Below, one piece after another: positions 11,593 to 23,184 of a stretch of 64,000 nucleotides of DNA. The DNA is from Ignelater luminosus (lineage: Eukaryota; Arthropoda; Insecta; Coleoptera; Elateridae), in contig VTPC01090587.1 of assembly GCA_011009095.1 (NCBI GenBank), forward strand, positions 1-64,000, read 5' to 3'. The translations under genes and the position numbers were made by a program. The notes below the pieces were generated by a model that was given only the letters and a program-made list of their open reading frames with translations, did no database searches and was not told where the DNA came from. Position 1 is the first letter of the stretch, and each line of letters begins with the position of its first letter.

Positions 11593-12529
11593 CTGAAAAA
11601 AGTAAATTCTAGTATTAAACTGTTGAAATTGGCTCTTATAGTGGGGGTGTTTTAATATTTAGGATTGAAGAAAACGATAGTCTCCCCACGGTTTTTCTTT
11701 ATTTGTGTATTACACACTGCATAAATATATTCATATTTCGGCCGTGCAATTTCTAGGCTATGCCCAGGTGTAAAGTAGTAAAACAATTTTATTTTAACGT
11801 AATTTACTTGACAAGAATAAAAAGTGAAAAAGTCTGAACCGAGTGAATCTCAAATTAAAAATAGCACATAGTGTTTAACTTGAGGTATAAACTAGAATTC
11901 AACTTGAACAAGTTTCGTGTTTTCATATGAACGGCGTTTTGTAAGTTGAGACAATGAAAATAAATGCAGACAGTGAAATAGAATTTTCCACTACAGCAGC
12001 AAAACAACCTTTGTCGCCCTTACACGACAATCTTATAAAATGCAAAGTTCTCTAAATTCAACCTTTTCTTTCTAAGCAGCCATACTATGATGAAATTAAA
12101 AAAATGTCAGACAATCTTGAAATGAGAACACAATAGCAAATGCTGTAGTAGCTAGCTAGAGCTAGGATAGTTAAGAGTAACTATCCTCACAACAAATAAT
12201 TGAGAAGGGCGTATGACACCAACATATGACGCTAACTAAGGGTATTCCTAAGGCATTTGGACACTTATCAACTACCTTTGGTGAAGATTGTAAATAAGAA
12301 TTCGAAAGGAGGGCACATAATAGTTTTAAAGTCAAAACACTTTGGATTCTCAACCAAAGGCATTAGAGTCCTTATTTTGATTTCTCAACGAAGAATGGCA
12401 GTGTTAGAGCCGCCGATTTCTGCTTCCACAGATAGATAGATACCAAATCCAAAAATCCTTTGACACGCCGTATTATAAAAAGAATCAATTTATTGATTCC
12501 CGAGGTATTTAAAACATGGACGAGATTAT
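11593..12529. other. Upstream (5') flank of Orai, no exon confirmed
   Basis: An additional Orai 5' exon is expected on the minus strand here or further right because the second exon begins at a CAG acceptor. I could not single one out. No other gene is visible. Confidence 0.35.
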
Positions 12530-12640
12530 TTTAAGTATCGTACAGAGACCACCAAGAATTTTTACTAAAACCGGAAAGAAGCAAGTGGGATCACTAACTT
12601 CAGCTGAAGGAGGTCAGTGCATATACTTATGAACTCCATA
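12530..12640 (+). pseudogene. pogo/Tigger-like (DDE_1) transposase scrap
   Basis: The plus strand encodes VQRPPRIFTKTGKKQVGSLT then SAEGGQ, close to the TTVQxPxKILAKKGxKQVG-xxTSAERG motif that surrounds the first catalytic region of pogo/Tigger transposases. Flanking sequence could not be aligned by eye, so only this piece is claimed. No ends seen. Confidence 0.5.
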
Positions 12641-14334
12641 TTTTTGTCACAAATAATGAAATAATGATGATGTGCTTTCCTATGCATTTTGTGCATCATA
12701 CTCAGCCAATGGGTACCGTATTCTGTGGACTCCTTAAAACTGATAAATTTAGAATACACAACCTAGCTGGAAAATCATCCTGGAGTTGTATTTGTTACAA
12801 AAAACTCAAAGAGACAATAAGGCTAATAACGAGGAAGATGGCAATGCATAGACATCGGCAGAATTGGAAGATCAAGTAGGCGAAACGAAAAGGATTGACA
12901 CTTTAAGAAAACAGCGGTGTTATAAGAGACAAACGTGAATATTCTTTTCAAGATATTTCACCAGTCACAGTCACAGTCATTCAGATTTTCAAGAAAATGT
13001 AAATATCTAAAAAGGCGTGTAATTTTAGGACGCTTATCCTTATAGTTACAGGATGCGCGTAAAGACTGAAAATGATCAAATATCTGGAATGTCTCTACCG
13101 GTTTTGATAACGTTTTGTACGGATAGGTTTTTCAACCCTGCAAACTCAATGACTCTATTGGCAATGTTGTCACGTTTTGAGTTTTGAGATGTAAATACTA
13201 ACTTTTTAGTTTAAAATAGGACACCTAGTGTATTTTGAGATTTTGTATCACAATTTTTCATTGCTAACTATCGCTTTTCCTATCTCTTTTACCTAAGCTT
13301 CCGAGTACACCATATTTTGACATGAGACATACTTTTTAGTATTAAACGTAGTCGTTTGTTCATTTGTTACGTTCAACTTCTTACACATTATTTAGAAAAA
13401 TAATGGAAATTGTATTTTCTTAAACGATTTGTGAATCGTATTCATATTCCACATTTCTAGAAATAAATGTCTTTCCAAATTTTTACATCTTACTGTTATA
13501 TTTCCGTATCTACTTAAAAATTATTATTCGGAGAATAATTTATTGTTGCCGCCGATGCTTAAGTCCTGTAACAACCTGCTAGTAATAATAATTCTAAGAA
13601 TCTACTAGTGCATAGCATACTATTATTATTATTAAATAACTTTATTCTTGCTCATTAGTCATTACAAGTACTAAATTCAATTTAATTATTCTTTATGCTG
13701 TAAGGTAAAAGACATAAAATATATAATTATTGTCATTTATTTTACCTATTGTTTTACTTGCAATGTTTAATAAGTACCTCCAAAGTTTCAATTATTATGC
13801 TGCTATTTGTAATAGAATTTATTTTAAAAGCGATTCTGAAATTAAATTAAATAATTTAAGTATTTGCAAAGCATAATAATATTTTCCATTATGAAAGTTT
13901 AATCTGGGTTATGTGCATAAAAAGATCTATAGATACTTGTCATCGATTTCTTTGTTTCTGTTGTTTTAAATTTGTATTCAAATCATAATGTTAGAAGAAT
14001 CTTCTGAATTGGTAGAACAATGTAACAAATGCAAATATTTGCAAATGTAGACATTTGTTTGTCATTTTCTTCGTTGACGGCGCCAAAGGTTAATTGCAAT
14101 TAATGTATCTATAAATAAATACACAATTGCAGTTAGATATGCTTCAGTCTTCGCTTATATATGGTAAAATAAAAGCAAGGTCTTTCAATCACAGACTATT
14201 ACATGCCGTGTGTTTCAGCTTACTAAAACCGTAAGAATTTTGACATGCCATTTTAGAAAACAAAAACAATAGTTTTTCAGTAAGTGTCAAATAGTAACAT
14301 TTATTAAATAGTATATTATTTAACCAGCATATAT
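12641..14334. other. Long AT-rich intergenic stretch, no gene recognised
   Basis: High A+T with many short frames. No splice-linked exons, RNA genes or paired termini were found. The left part may be decayed pogo-like sequence. Confidence 0.4.
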
Positions 14335-14422
14335 TGGCTATTATCTTTCACGGGGATGAAGTTTACAACACGAGCTTGTCGGTTCGGCTCGTGTTACAAT
14401 CACCCGAGTGTCAAAATAGCCA
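14335..14422. repeat. 88-bp near-palindrome (compact fold-back)
   Basis: The left arm TGGCTATTATCTTTCACGGG and on to AACACGAGC pairs with the right arm GCTCGTGTTACAATCACCCG to AAATAGCCA around a 10-base loop TTGTCGGTTC. It may be a minimal MITE or a palindromic repeat family. It has no coding capacity. Confidence 0.7.
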
Positions 14423-15179
14423 TTACGTGTGAGTCATATACGACAGTTTATCTATGCCTATTAACGAAAAACTAATTCAAAGGTGTTAAATAATGAGTTT
14501 CAGTAACACCCATAAGCGAACTTATTATCCTAATTTATTTTTCCTACGTTAGAATTATCATGTTCTTAGTAAGCTGAAACATTTTACACATTTCTTGTAG
14601 TGTTTCTTCAAAGTTTAAAAGGTTGATGTATTCGATCTCTGTGGCGAAGAACTGCTCTTGAATAAAAAAAGGAAGAGAAGAAAAAATGAATTGATCGTGA
14701 TTACCAATGCAGTTACATACATTTATCCACTTCAATAATAATAAAAAAACAAGTTGAAATCAAGAAGAATGTCGGCTGAAAATCAACTTGAATGTTTTGT
14801 TGCGGGCATAGATATAGATCTTAAGAAAATCACAAAGAGAATAGATTGAAAGATGGCTGGACCAAAGAACCCAACAGTTATGATTCGTGCGAGTAATTTG
14901 TCTTCATCGAGGATTGTGTTATACCTTAACGTTGCCTTAACAGCTATAGACTCTGACGGGAATATGGCGCAATCCTAGGGGTAACAGCAGGGCCTTGCAC
15001 TCCAGCCCTGTGGTTCCCAAGACTGCTGGATATTGTCAGTTACGACTTATCTTAGATTACATCCTTCACGCGATTTAAACAGAACTTGATGTACCTAGAA
15101 TGGAGAGTTGAAAGACACTCTCCAAACTTTAAGGCGTTAGACGTTTCATGCCGAAGTAATAATTGGCTGAGTAAAAACC
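14423..15179. other. Intergenic, possible LINE 5' debris in its right part
   Basis: No gene is recognised. The part nearest 15180 could be decayed sequence of the LINE that follows, since R1-like elements carry a first ORF ahead of the endonuclease, but no zinc-knuckle motif was legible. Confidence 0.3.
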
Positions 15180-15600
15180 CGATGATAAGAGTAGTCCAGA
15201 TAAACCTCTATCACAGAAGGTGATAATCCAAGAACCTTGCTTACCGAATTCCCAGAAAATTAAAATCTTGAAATTCCAGTCTTTATACAGCTTATCGGAT
15301 CTGGTGCTAACGCAAACCATGGGACCTGGGAAAGCGCATGTATAGATGAAAGAGGAAAATCTTCTTGAATTTATTATGACAACTAATTTAGATAGACCTT
15401 AATAAACTTTGCAAATAGTCCTTCCTTTTTTACGTGCAATAGATAGGAAGTTATCGACATCCCAACGCTAATATATTCATCATAGAATGGAGAGTGTTCA
15501 GTGAAGAAAGTTGTTCAGATCACACAAACATCCGCTTTAATATAATAAAACCAGAAAGGAAAGATGGTATAGGTATCGTAAAAATCTAGATTCAGTTTTG
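15155..15600 (+). pseudogene. R1-like LINE fragment, endonuclease domain
   Basis: Shifting frames give MIRVVQINLYHRR, close to the IRVxQINLHHSR start of R1-group second ORFs, then VIIQEPCLPN (usual LIQEPW), and about 300 bases later WRVFSEESCSDHTNIRFNI, the endonuclease C-terminal W-V-S-EES-SDHRYIRF motif. The spacing is shorter than normal and stops are frequent, so it is an internally deleted, dead copy. The reverse transcriptase was not found downstream. Confidence 0.6.
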
Positions 15601-15933
15601 GTCATAAATGCAATACCTGAACAATCATGTGCTTAAATGATCAAACAATGCACTCTACCTCAATAACTTTTTTAATTGGAATCCTACAACCTCGAAATCA
15701 AAACCAATCAAATTCTGGAAAAATAAGGCTAATAGGTATTAGTTTCAAGATCTTCATTACTTTTAGCGGAAAACTGGCCCAAATGAGAAAACACTGTATA
15801 ATTCTAAAACAAGCAGTTTAGAAACATCGGGATTTTTAATTTAGATTCTTCCATTAGACTTTCAATTTTTTTAAAAAATCTTTTTAAACCACTTTAACTA
15901 ATGGAAGTAATTGTTGGTTGTTTGATAGCCTTA

Positions 15934-16426
15934 TGCCCGGTTTCTGAAAGCAATTTATCTAACCGATAAAGTTATGCATTCCATAAATCGCCAAAAGGTG
16001 TTTCTCAAACGCTATGTTGTATTTATGAGACCGATATCGGCTTCATAAGTTATCGGAGCAAGTCGGTGCGATAAGTTATGTACCGCCGGCGCATTCTACA
16101 TCGGTTGAGGTTTCGCGCGGCTTTTTTCAATTACCTATCGCTAACAGCAGGTTATGTTTAAGATGAAAGTGCCGGTATAGAACGACAGTATTGTTGAAAA
16201 ATGTGTAACAGTTTCAAATTATTTCAGTTTTTTAAAGTATTTTTTGTTTTTCTAGTGTTGCAAGTGCAGTAGCCACCTATCGGTTTCTCTCGTAACTACT
16301 TAAGAAACCGATAGTTATAAAGTAGAGTACAATATTTTGAGCAAAACTTAAGAAGTTTATCGGTTCCATAAAGTTATGCATCCGATAACTATATGACACA
16401 TAACACCACCTTTCAGAAACCGGGCA
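15934..16426. mobile_element. 493-bp MITE with TTA target duplication (Harbinger-like)
   Basis: Terminal inverted repeats TGCCCGGTTTCTGAAAG and CTTTCAGAAACCGGGCA are perfect over 17 bases and are flanked by TTA at 15931-15933 and 16427-16429. Sub-terminal copies of AACCGATA and TTATCGGT recur in both halves. There is no coding capacity. TTA duplications are typical of PIF/Harbinger elements; the assignment rests on that and on the ends only. Confidence 0.85.
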
Positions 16427-16682
16427 TTAGCCCTGTAGAACAACTAACTCGGAAGTGATATATTTTACCTAAAACAAGTCCTCCAGCTTTTCGGCATATT
16501 CCGACATTGTTTGCATCTCCATCGAGCAGGTTATCATTTTATAAGCGTCGTTGCTTTTTAAAAAATGATTCTCACGAAAATTGTTTATCTATCGCATATG
16601 TGTAACTAGTAACTACTGGGAAACCTAAGTAACAAAACAGTTGTTTACTGTTCCGTGTTTATATTGGATCCTTGTACTTTTT

Positions 16683-16874
16683 TATACAGGGTGGCTAAAA
16701 AGTATGGAAACACGCTACCCTCACAGAAACGGTTAAAAATAGACACATGAAATTTGGAGAACTTAAAGTAGGTATTTTTTACCATGTTTTGCGAAGGAAA
16801 TTAAAAACAAATCTTCAATTGTTTTTTTGTACGACCGCCATCTTGAATTTCTTTAAATGGATCACCCTATATAT
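16683..16874. repeat. MITE-like fragment with CAGGGTG / CACCCTA ends
   Basis: Begins TATACAGGGTGGCTAAAAAG and ends GGATCACCCTATATATA. Only the outer ~11 bases of the two ends are complementary. It is related by terminus to other TA-flanked elements here and carries no gene. Confidence 0.45.
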
Positions 16875-19433
16875 ATAACCCCATATTTCGATAGGGATTT
16901 CTAAGGCAAATTCAACAATATAAGGGCTGCTTGCTATACTTATTTTGAAAGGTTTTGGAGATAATCGCCATTCTTTTGTCAAGGATTTCACTTTTAATTT
17001 TTATCAAAATCGAGTTACCCGTGAAACAGCAGAGGCAATGGAACTAAACAAAAACGATGCGCAATTATTTTATAAGTAATTAAAGTAAAAGAAAACCGTA
17101 AAAATTTTACCCTTAGCCTACTTACTTAAAATAAAAGATCGTTGGCTAGAGCAAACTAAATTTAGGGTGGAATAAGAACAACTAGTGGCGAATTGATAAC
17201 AAAAACAATATAATTTTATAACAAGTGTTCAAAATGCGCTCGGTTAACTTATAATAGTATAATATTCAGACAGAGTTAAAGAATATAGACGATCGTGTCA
17301 GTTAAACATCTGCCACACAATTCCAGCAGAGATGAACCTAAAACATGGTATAACATTCATGGCGTAACCTGAACTTCCTGTTTTATGTATAATGCCATTA
17401 AGTATTACTTAATACTAGATTTGATCATGGAAACGGTGAAGAATTGAAGTTATCACAACAGTATGCTATATATGCAACTGTTGCATTTTTGTTTTTGTTG
17501 CAATTTCTAATAGATAATAAGAGAAATTGGAAACCTTTCAAGGAAAAACTTTTTATCTGCATTTCTAACCTGTTTTATACATGTGTATGTTATAATCAAG
17601 AACAAGTAAATCTGCAACAAATATGCAAATAAAGGTAACTATTTCTTATTGAACCTACTATTACAATATCACTAAGACTATCTTTTTCTGGAATATGGAG
17701 GTTAACTAACTGCCTAGGTGGTAACCGATTTTTAATAAAGCGTTTGTTTATTTTAAGCTTCTAATAATAGCATCTAATTATATCCAACATTAATTCTAGT
17801 TGGTTCATTATACAACTATTTCAGAGACTCGTTACTGATAATGACAGTGCAGTTGTTGCTAATGTAGTTCAACGGTTTTTACAGAAAATTTATAATCAGT
17901 GGATGTATATTTCGTGTGAAAATGACTTTTATCTAATTATAAAGCTTTTCGTTTGCAAAATCCTATGAACTTCAAACATCACATTGTTTTTGTAAAAATT
18001 AAAAATTGTTCGTTATTTTATAAAATCTCTTGTTCTTGTACGTTTTAATGTTTTAAAAGATTAAAGATATAGAATTGTAATAAGAACAATTAACACAACA
18101 ATCACGAATAATTGCGTACTTATTTATTAAGCCAGCATACATGCGTTTTAATTGAAGTATACATCCAGTTTGTTTTGGCTGTTAACTAAAAATAGCAATT
18201 TGTTTTTTAATTTTTCTGTTTTGTTTATCTTTCGAAATTAGTCTTCATTTATTTAAATGAATACAAGCGCTTCAGCCATTTTAAACTAGAAAACAGCCAA
18301 TTTTCAACAATTTTGAGAAATATTATTTAAATTGAATAATGTATCCTTTGTTAGAACATCAAATACCATGAACATTATTGTGTCCTTTCAGTTAATAACT
18401 TCATACCTATATTATTCCCTCCTCCTTAGTATACGTGTGTATTTGGTGTGTAAATGTGATTACAGTAATTTCAGCCTAACATTTCTGTACGTTTATTACT
18501 GTCACTTCCGTTGCTAAATTAATTTTCTGTTTTCACATCAGTCATCAATGATGTATACTTACCACATAACCATAAAATAATGAACGAATTTGCGTGTGTA
18601 ACATATCGTTTAAATACATATTATGCTCAATTTAAGTTGTTTATGTTTAATGTTAAAAGATGGCCAATAAAGATATATGACGCGATTTTCCTTATTAATT
18701 TTTCAAATCTTTTTTAATATCACTAAATTATTAATTACATAATCATGCAATATCTTGCGTACTTGAAAATGTATTAATGTTACATAGTTAACCGCACATT
18801 TCAAAGGAAAAAATATATTATGTGGATGTATATTGTTTCTAAAAATGTGATTTAAATGAATGTTAAAAAACAGATTTCTTAAGAAATTATGTCTATGCAG
18901 AATTAATTAGTTAAAAGCAATAACTGCTATTATGTACAAACAAGCAATATTGTTAATTGTTATTGAAATATTTATGAGTACATTTGTGGCATGATTATCA
19001 ATTACTTATGTCATAAAGATAATCTGTTTGGAAATCTAATCACCGCATAACCTTACAGTGCTTTTTGTCTGAACTTTGCCAACCGTGAAAGAGAAATAGG
19101 TTGGTTGTCCTTATTAAAGAATTTTCCCCGCAATAGATTTCCAAAAGCAATTGCTTAAGAAAATAACATTAGAAGTTAAATAATCAAGCAATTATAGTAA
19201 AGTATGGTAAAAAAACCAGCACAAAGCAACTTTCCGGCGTAAAGATGCAATCGAGATTATTATTATTTTATTTCTTATCATTTAGTTAGTGTATGTTGGA
19301 TATAAATTTTTTGGTTACAGACTTCATAGATGTACTTATTTTGAAATTGAAGATAATAATTCTCAATATCAAAAATATTGAGTGAAAAAAACAAAATACG
19401 CAACAATATTCATTGAAAGTTAAAACGATAAGA
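16875..19433. other. 2.5-kb AT-rich intergenic stretch
   Basis: Long A/T runs, no recognisable exons and no conserved protein motif on either strand. Confidence 0.4.
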
Positions 19434-19435
19434 TA

Positions 19436-21027
19436 CAGTAGTGGACAAAAAAAACGCACATACCCCATATTCTGAATTATTGGGTTTCTTGTTTTATATT
19501 AAAGCATTTGGTATTAAAATTTAATTACCTATAACATAGTAGCCTCTGACCTATTTTGTTTTATTACAATCAAGTCTATATATATCCAAGAAAACAATAT
19601 CATTGTTGCTGTAGTTGTAGTTGTTATTAAATCGTTGTGGAAATGGCTCCTTTAACTCCGCGAAAAAAAAGTGTTGCATTAGCATTACGGGATGAAGGGT
19701 GTTCTATGACGTATATTAGTGCTAAATTAGGTTGTCATCATTCTACTATTTCATGTTTAATAAGAAAAAGAAATGATACTGGGACCGTGGATAGGAAAAA
19801 AGGAAGTGGAAGAAAGAAGATTTCTACTGACAAACAAGATCGTGTTTTAAAAAGACTGGCTATTAAAAATAGAAAAGAAACCTCCACTGAATTAAGGAAA
19901 AAATGGATAGAACATGCTGGTCCGTTAGTTAGTACAAGAACAATTCGTCGTAGATTGTGTTCAAATAATCCAAAAGCCTATCGTACAAGGAAGAAGCCCT
20001 TGTTGACTAAAAAGATGCGTGCAGCTCGATTAAAATAGGCAAAAGAACATGTCAAATAGACAGAAAGTCAATGGAATATGGTGGTATTTTCAGACGAATC
20101 AAAATTTAATCTACACGGGTCAGCTAGTATTAAATATGTGCGTCGTCGTCCAGGTGAAGAATTCCTACCAGAGTGTTTGAAACAAACAATTAAATTTGAT
20201 TCATATCAAATGGTGTGGGGGTGTATATCTAGTAAGGGAGTGGGTGATATTTATTTTTAAGTGGCACAATGAATGCTGAAATATAGATAAATGTTTTAAA
20301 GGAACATTTAATACCAACAATAAAACGACATTTTGGAAGGTTAAAAAGTGGAATCTTTCAGCGCCGTGTCACAGAGTCAAGAAAGTATTTTTTGCTATAA
20401 TAATAAAGTTAAAGCATTAATTAATAATTTATTATTATTGATTTACGTCTAGGTGTAAGATTTTCTTAAAAAACAAAAAGTTTCTTGCCTAACTTGGCCC
20501 GGTAATAGTCCAGATCTCAACCCGATGGAGAATTGTTGGTATGAAATGGGGCGAGCTATTACTGAAAATCATCCGAAAACTAAAGAAGACCTTAGAAGCA
20601 CAATAAGACACGTGTGGGAAACTGAAATAAGCCCTGCGTATATACAAAAATTGATATCTAGTATGCGCGATAGATGTAGGGCAGTTATTAAAGCTAAGGG
20701 TGGGAATACAAAATATTAACAACATATTTTTATCATTAATATGTAGGTAAATGTTTGCTTAATAATCTTTTGTTATCAGTTTTTTTGTTTTTATACCATA
20801 TTCTGAATAATAAAATTTCAAAATTTGTGGTGTAGTATTTGGTTATACACATAAACTAAGTTGGCTATGAAATATTTATTTAGTAAGATCAAATTGTCAA
20901 GTACTTCATTGCAATCACATAGTATTGATAGCATTTACTACTTAATGATAGAAATATTTAAAATTTTAAAATCATCTATTAAAAAAGAAAAGTTTTCCTG
21001 TATGTGCGTTTTTTTTGTCCACTACTG
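19436..21027 (+). mobile_element. Tc1-like transposon, both ends present, transposase dead
   Basis: The inverted ends CAGTAGTGGACAAAAAAAAC and the mirror at 21027 are flanked by the TA target at 19434-19435 and 21028-21029. The transposase starts at 19637 (MEMAPLTPRKK). Its first 130 codons hold the paired-type helix-turn-helix (MTYISAKLGCHHSTISCLIR) and linker. FSDESKFNLHG carries the first catalytic Asp and MVWGCISSKGVG follows. After stops and shifts the frame resumes at 20488 with LTWPGNSPDLNPMENCWYE, which holds the final Glu. Between them only APCHRVKK survives of the usual FQQDNAPCH block: a small deletion removed the second catalytic Asp. It is therefore non-autonomous now. Confidence 0.9.
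19637..20722 (+). pseudogene. Tc1-like DD34E transposase pseudogene
   Basis: The longest intact part covers 19637-20038 (133 codons, DNA-binding domain). Catalytic-domain pieces lie at 20078-20260 and 20488-20719, ending GGNTKY with a stop at 20717-20719. At least one in-frame stop, several shifts and the loss of the second catalytic Asp make it inactive. The domain order and the motifs FSDES and SPDLNPMEN place it in the Tc1 group and not in mariner. Confidence 0.85.
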
Positions 21028-21029
21028 TA

Positions 21030-21679
21030 TATGTACATTTGTCGGGCAAAGGGGCGAATAAATTAAGAGCTGACGAAAAGAATGTTGTTCAGGACTTACA
21101 GCTGTTGTAATGAATGAAACACAAAAGATGCGCATCGAAGAAAGTTGTCAAACATCATTCTAGAAATTAGCTGATGCCTATGATTGAAATTAGTCTGCTA
21201 ATTGAGTTACTCTCTGGTTGCTTTCCAGTTACGAGGAGATTCTTTTTTAATGTCATAATTGAAATTAACAACACCCAATTATAAACCTGTTCCATTCAGG
21301 TTCTTCTGCTAATTTCAACATTTCAAGGGCACTGGTAGAAACAACTTCTCATCAGTTCATTGCCACCAGAAATTCTAGATCAATGGTCTAATTAAAATAA
21401 ATCTCGATCTCAGATCAGCGAATCATCCTGTTAATATATCAAGTGGTTATTCATTTGAATAGAACCCTCAGTGAGAACATTGCTAATTCGATAAAACTGT
21501 CCGAATCAGTAGAATTATCCAAACAATAGAAAACGTTGGTGAACATGATTAAGCTCACTTATTTCACATTTCATTTCCAAATTAATAAGAACATGGTTGT
21601 ACCTACTATCCAGACGTGAAGAGTCTACACAATGCTGTTTCTTATTCATTGATCATCATGGCCGGCCTGTAGGCTGTCT
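21030..21679. other. Probable decayed 3' part of minus-strand LINE
   Basis: The reverse-transcriptase remnant at 21680-22320 runs toward this stretch on the minus strand, so it probably holds the element's decayed C-terminal and 3' sequence. No motif is legible. Confidence 0.3.
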
Positions 21680-22320
21680 AAAAATTTAATGGTTAGTAAT
21701 GTTCCATACTGTTTATAAATTTAGTATTGAGCTAAAGAAATATCGTAATTAACTGCAGTAATTGTTTGCTGAACACTATCATGATGATGAGTACAGTTGA
21801 GTATCTTCTGCATAAAGGTGGTATTTACAAGACATTACAGTGGACTTTAAATTACGGATATAAATAGTCAAGAGTGCAGGTTTAAAAAAAGATTGTTCGT
21901 CCGAGTATTTAATTGCTTGCGTTCTACCTGAGAAATAATTAGAAAATAACAGAAGAACTGTCCAGTATAATCCAATTTGGTGCAATTTTATGGTATCAAA
22001 CGTTTTTGCATAATTGAGTAGTATTATGTAGAGGTGTTAACTGTCCTTTATCAGAAGCTTCTAGAGTATCATCCGTGATGATCAGCAATGTAGTAAAGTG
22101 GTGCAACTATGGTCCGCTTCAAAGCCCGATTTCTCTCTAGGCATTATTTAGAACTTTTCTCAGTGGACTGACAACTGTTCTTCCGCAACTCTTAATATTT
22201 TAGAGAAGTTTGGTAAAACACTAATTGGTCGTATGTATTCCATTAGTGTGAAACCCATAACATATCATCTAGAGTCTAGACAGAATAAGTCTCAGCATCC
22301 TTTTTCTTGGTTATTTAGCT
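21680..22320 (-). pseudogene. LINE reverse-transcriptase fragment (CR1/jockey-like)
   Basis: The minus strand reads, through several frames, EYIRPISVLPNFSKILRVAE (usual YRPISVLPxLSKIxEK), EKSGFEADHSCTTLL (usual QSGFRxxHSTTTAL), NYAKTFDTIKLHQIG (usual DYSKAFDTINHxLL), a NYFSGRTQAIKYSDEQS strand, then CKYHLYAEDTQLYSSS containing the catalytic YADD box as YAED, and DSVQQTITAVNYDISL. These are reverse-transcriptase motifs 1 to 5 of a non-LTR retrotransposon in correct order. Stops are frequent, so the copy is dead. The clade is judged by eye as CR1/jockey type. Confidence 0.75.
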
Positions 22321-23184
22321 ATTATTTTTTTCATTTTATGTATCTTAATCGATAGTTCTATAGAAAGTACTATACTTGATTTGTATTGATAAACTAAATG
22401 GTTCTCAATAAAGGGAATTTCAAAGGTACAAGGTACAATATTTTATGTAACAAATTAGTTATGCAGAGGAGGTAGTTGGTACAAAAAATATTCAAAATAG
22501 ACACTTGTTCTAATTCAGGGTTCTATTAAAAAAAATTATTCTTAGCGACTTTTATTCTGGTTAATAAATTAAAGTAGATGTACAACAATTTTACTCGACT
22601 TTTTATATAACTCTTTAAGCAGTGTTGTATTGCTAAATTATGTCTTGGGTATACCCATTTTTTGTGTTGAGGGTTGTATTTAGTAGTCTCACTCACAACG
22701 TCGTGACTTACCACAATCTTTGCTTATAACTCCAGTATCAGAACTAATTACTAATTTTTGTCTCTGTTACCATAAACGTATAAGTGAATTAAATAATTAT
22801 GTCCATTCATATTTTTCTAAAGAGTGCTTTATACATTACGGCACCTTCTGCCTGCGACGCGCCGCACAATTTTTAAAAATTTTTCAAAACTTTTTCACTT
22901 TTACAAAGATATCAATAGCCACAATTATTTAACCCATTAATACTATTATGGTGACCGAAAGAAAAGTTGGCAATTAGTTCTGCAACTGGAGTTAAACAGA
23001 AATGATATAATATTAAATAATTCTTCCTGGAAGAGGTCTCGACTGCACTGACGGTTTTTCGGATGTTGCAAGCGTTGCATTTGCAGACCTGATCAAAATT
23101 GCATATGGTGTTTATTTCTATCGCTTCTTACACTTTGAAATGTAAATAAGAGAAATTCAGCTTATATCCTATATAGCACCAAAC

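Noticed and set aside
12171-12879. Several 60-70-codon frames near 12.2-12.9 kb
   Set aside because: No conserved motif apart from the short pogo-like piece, and codon composition is AT-random.
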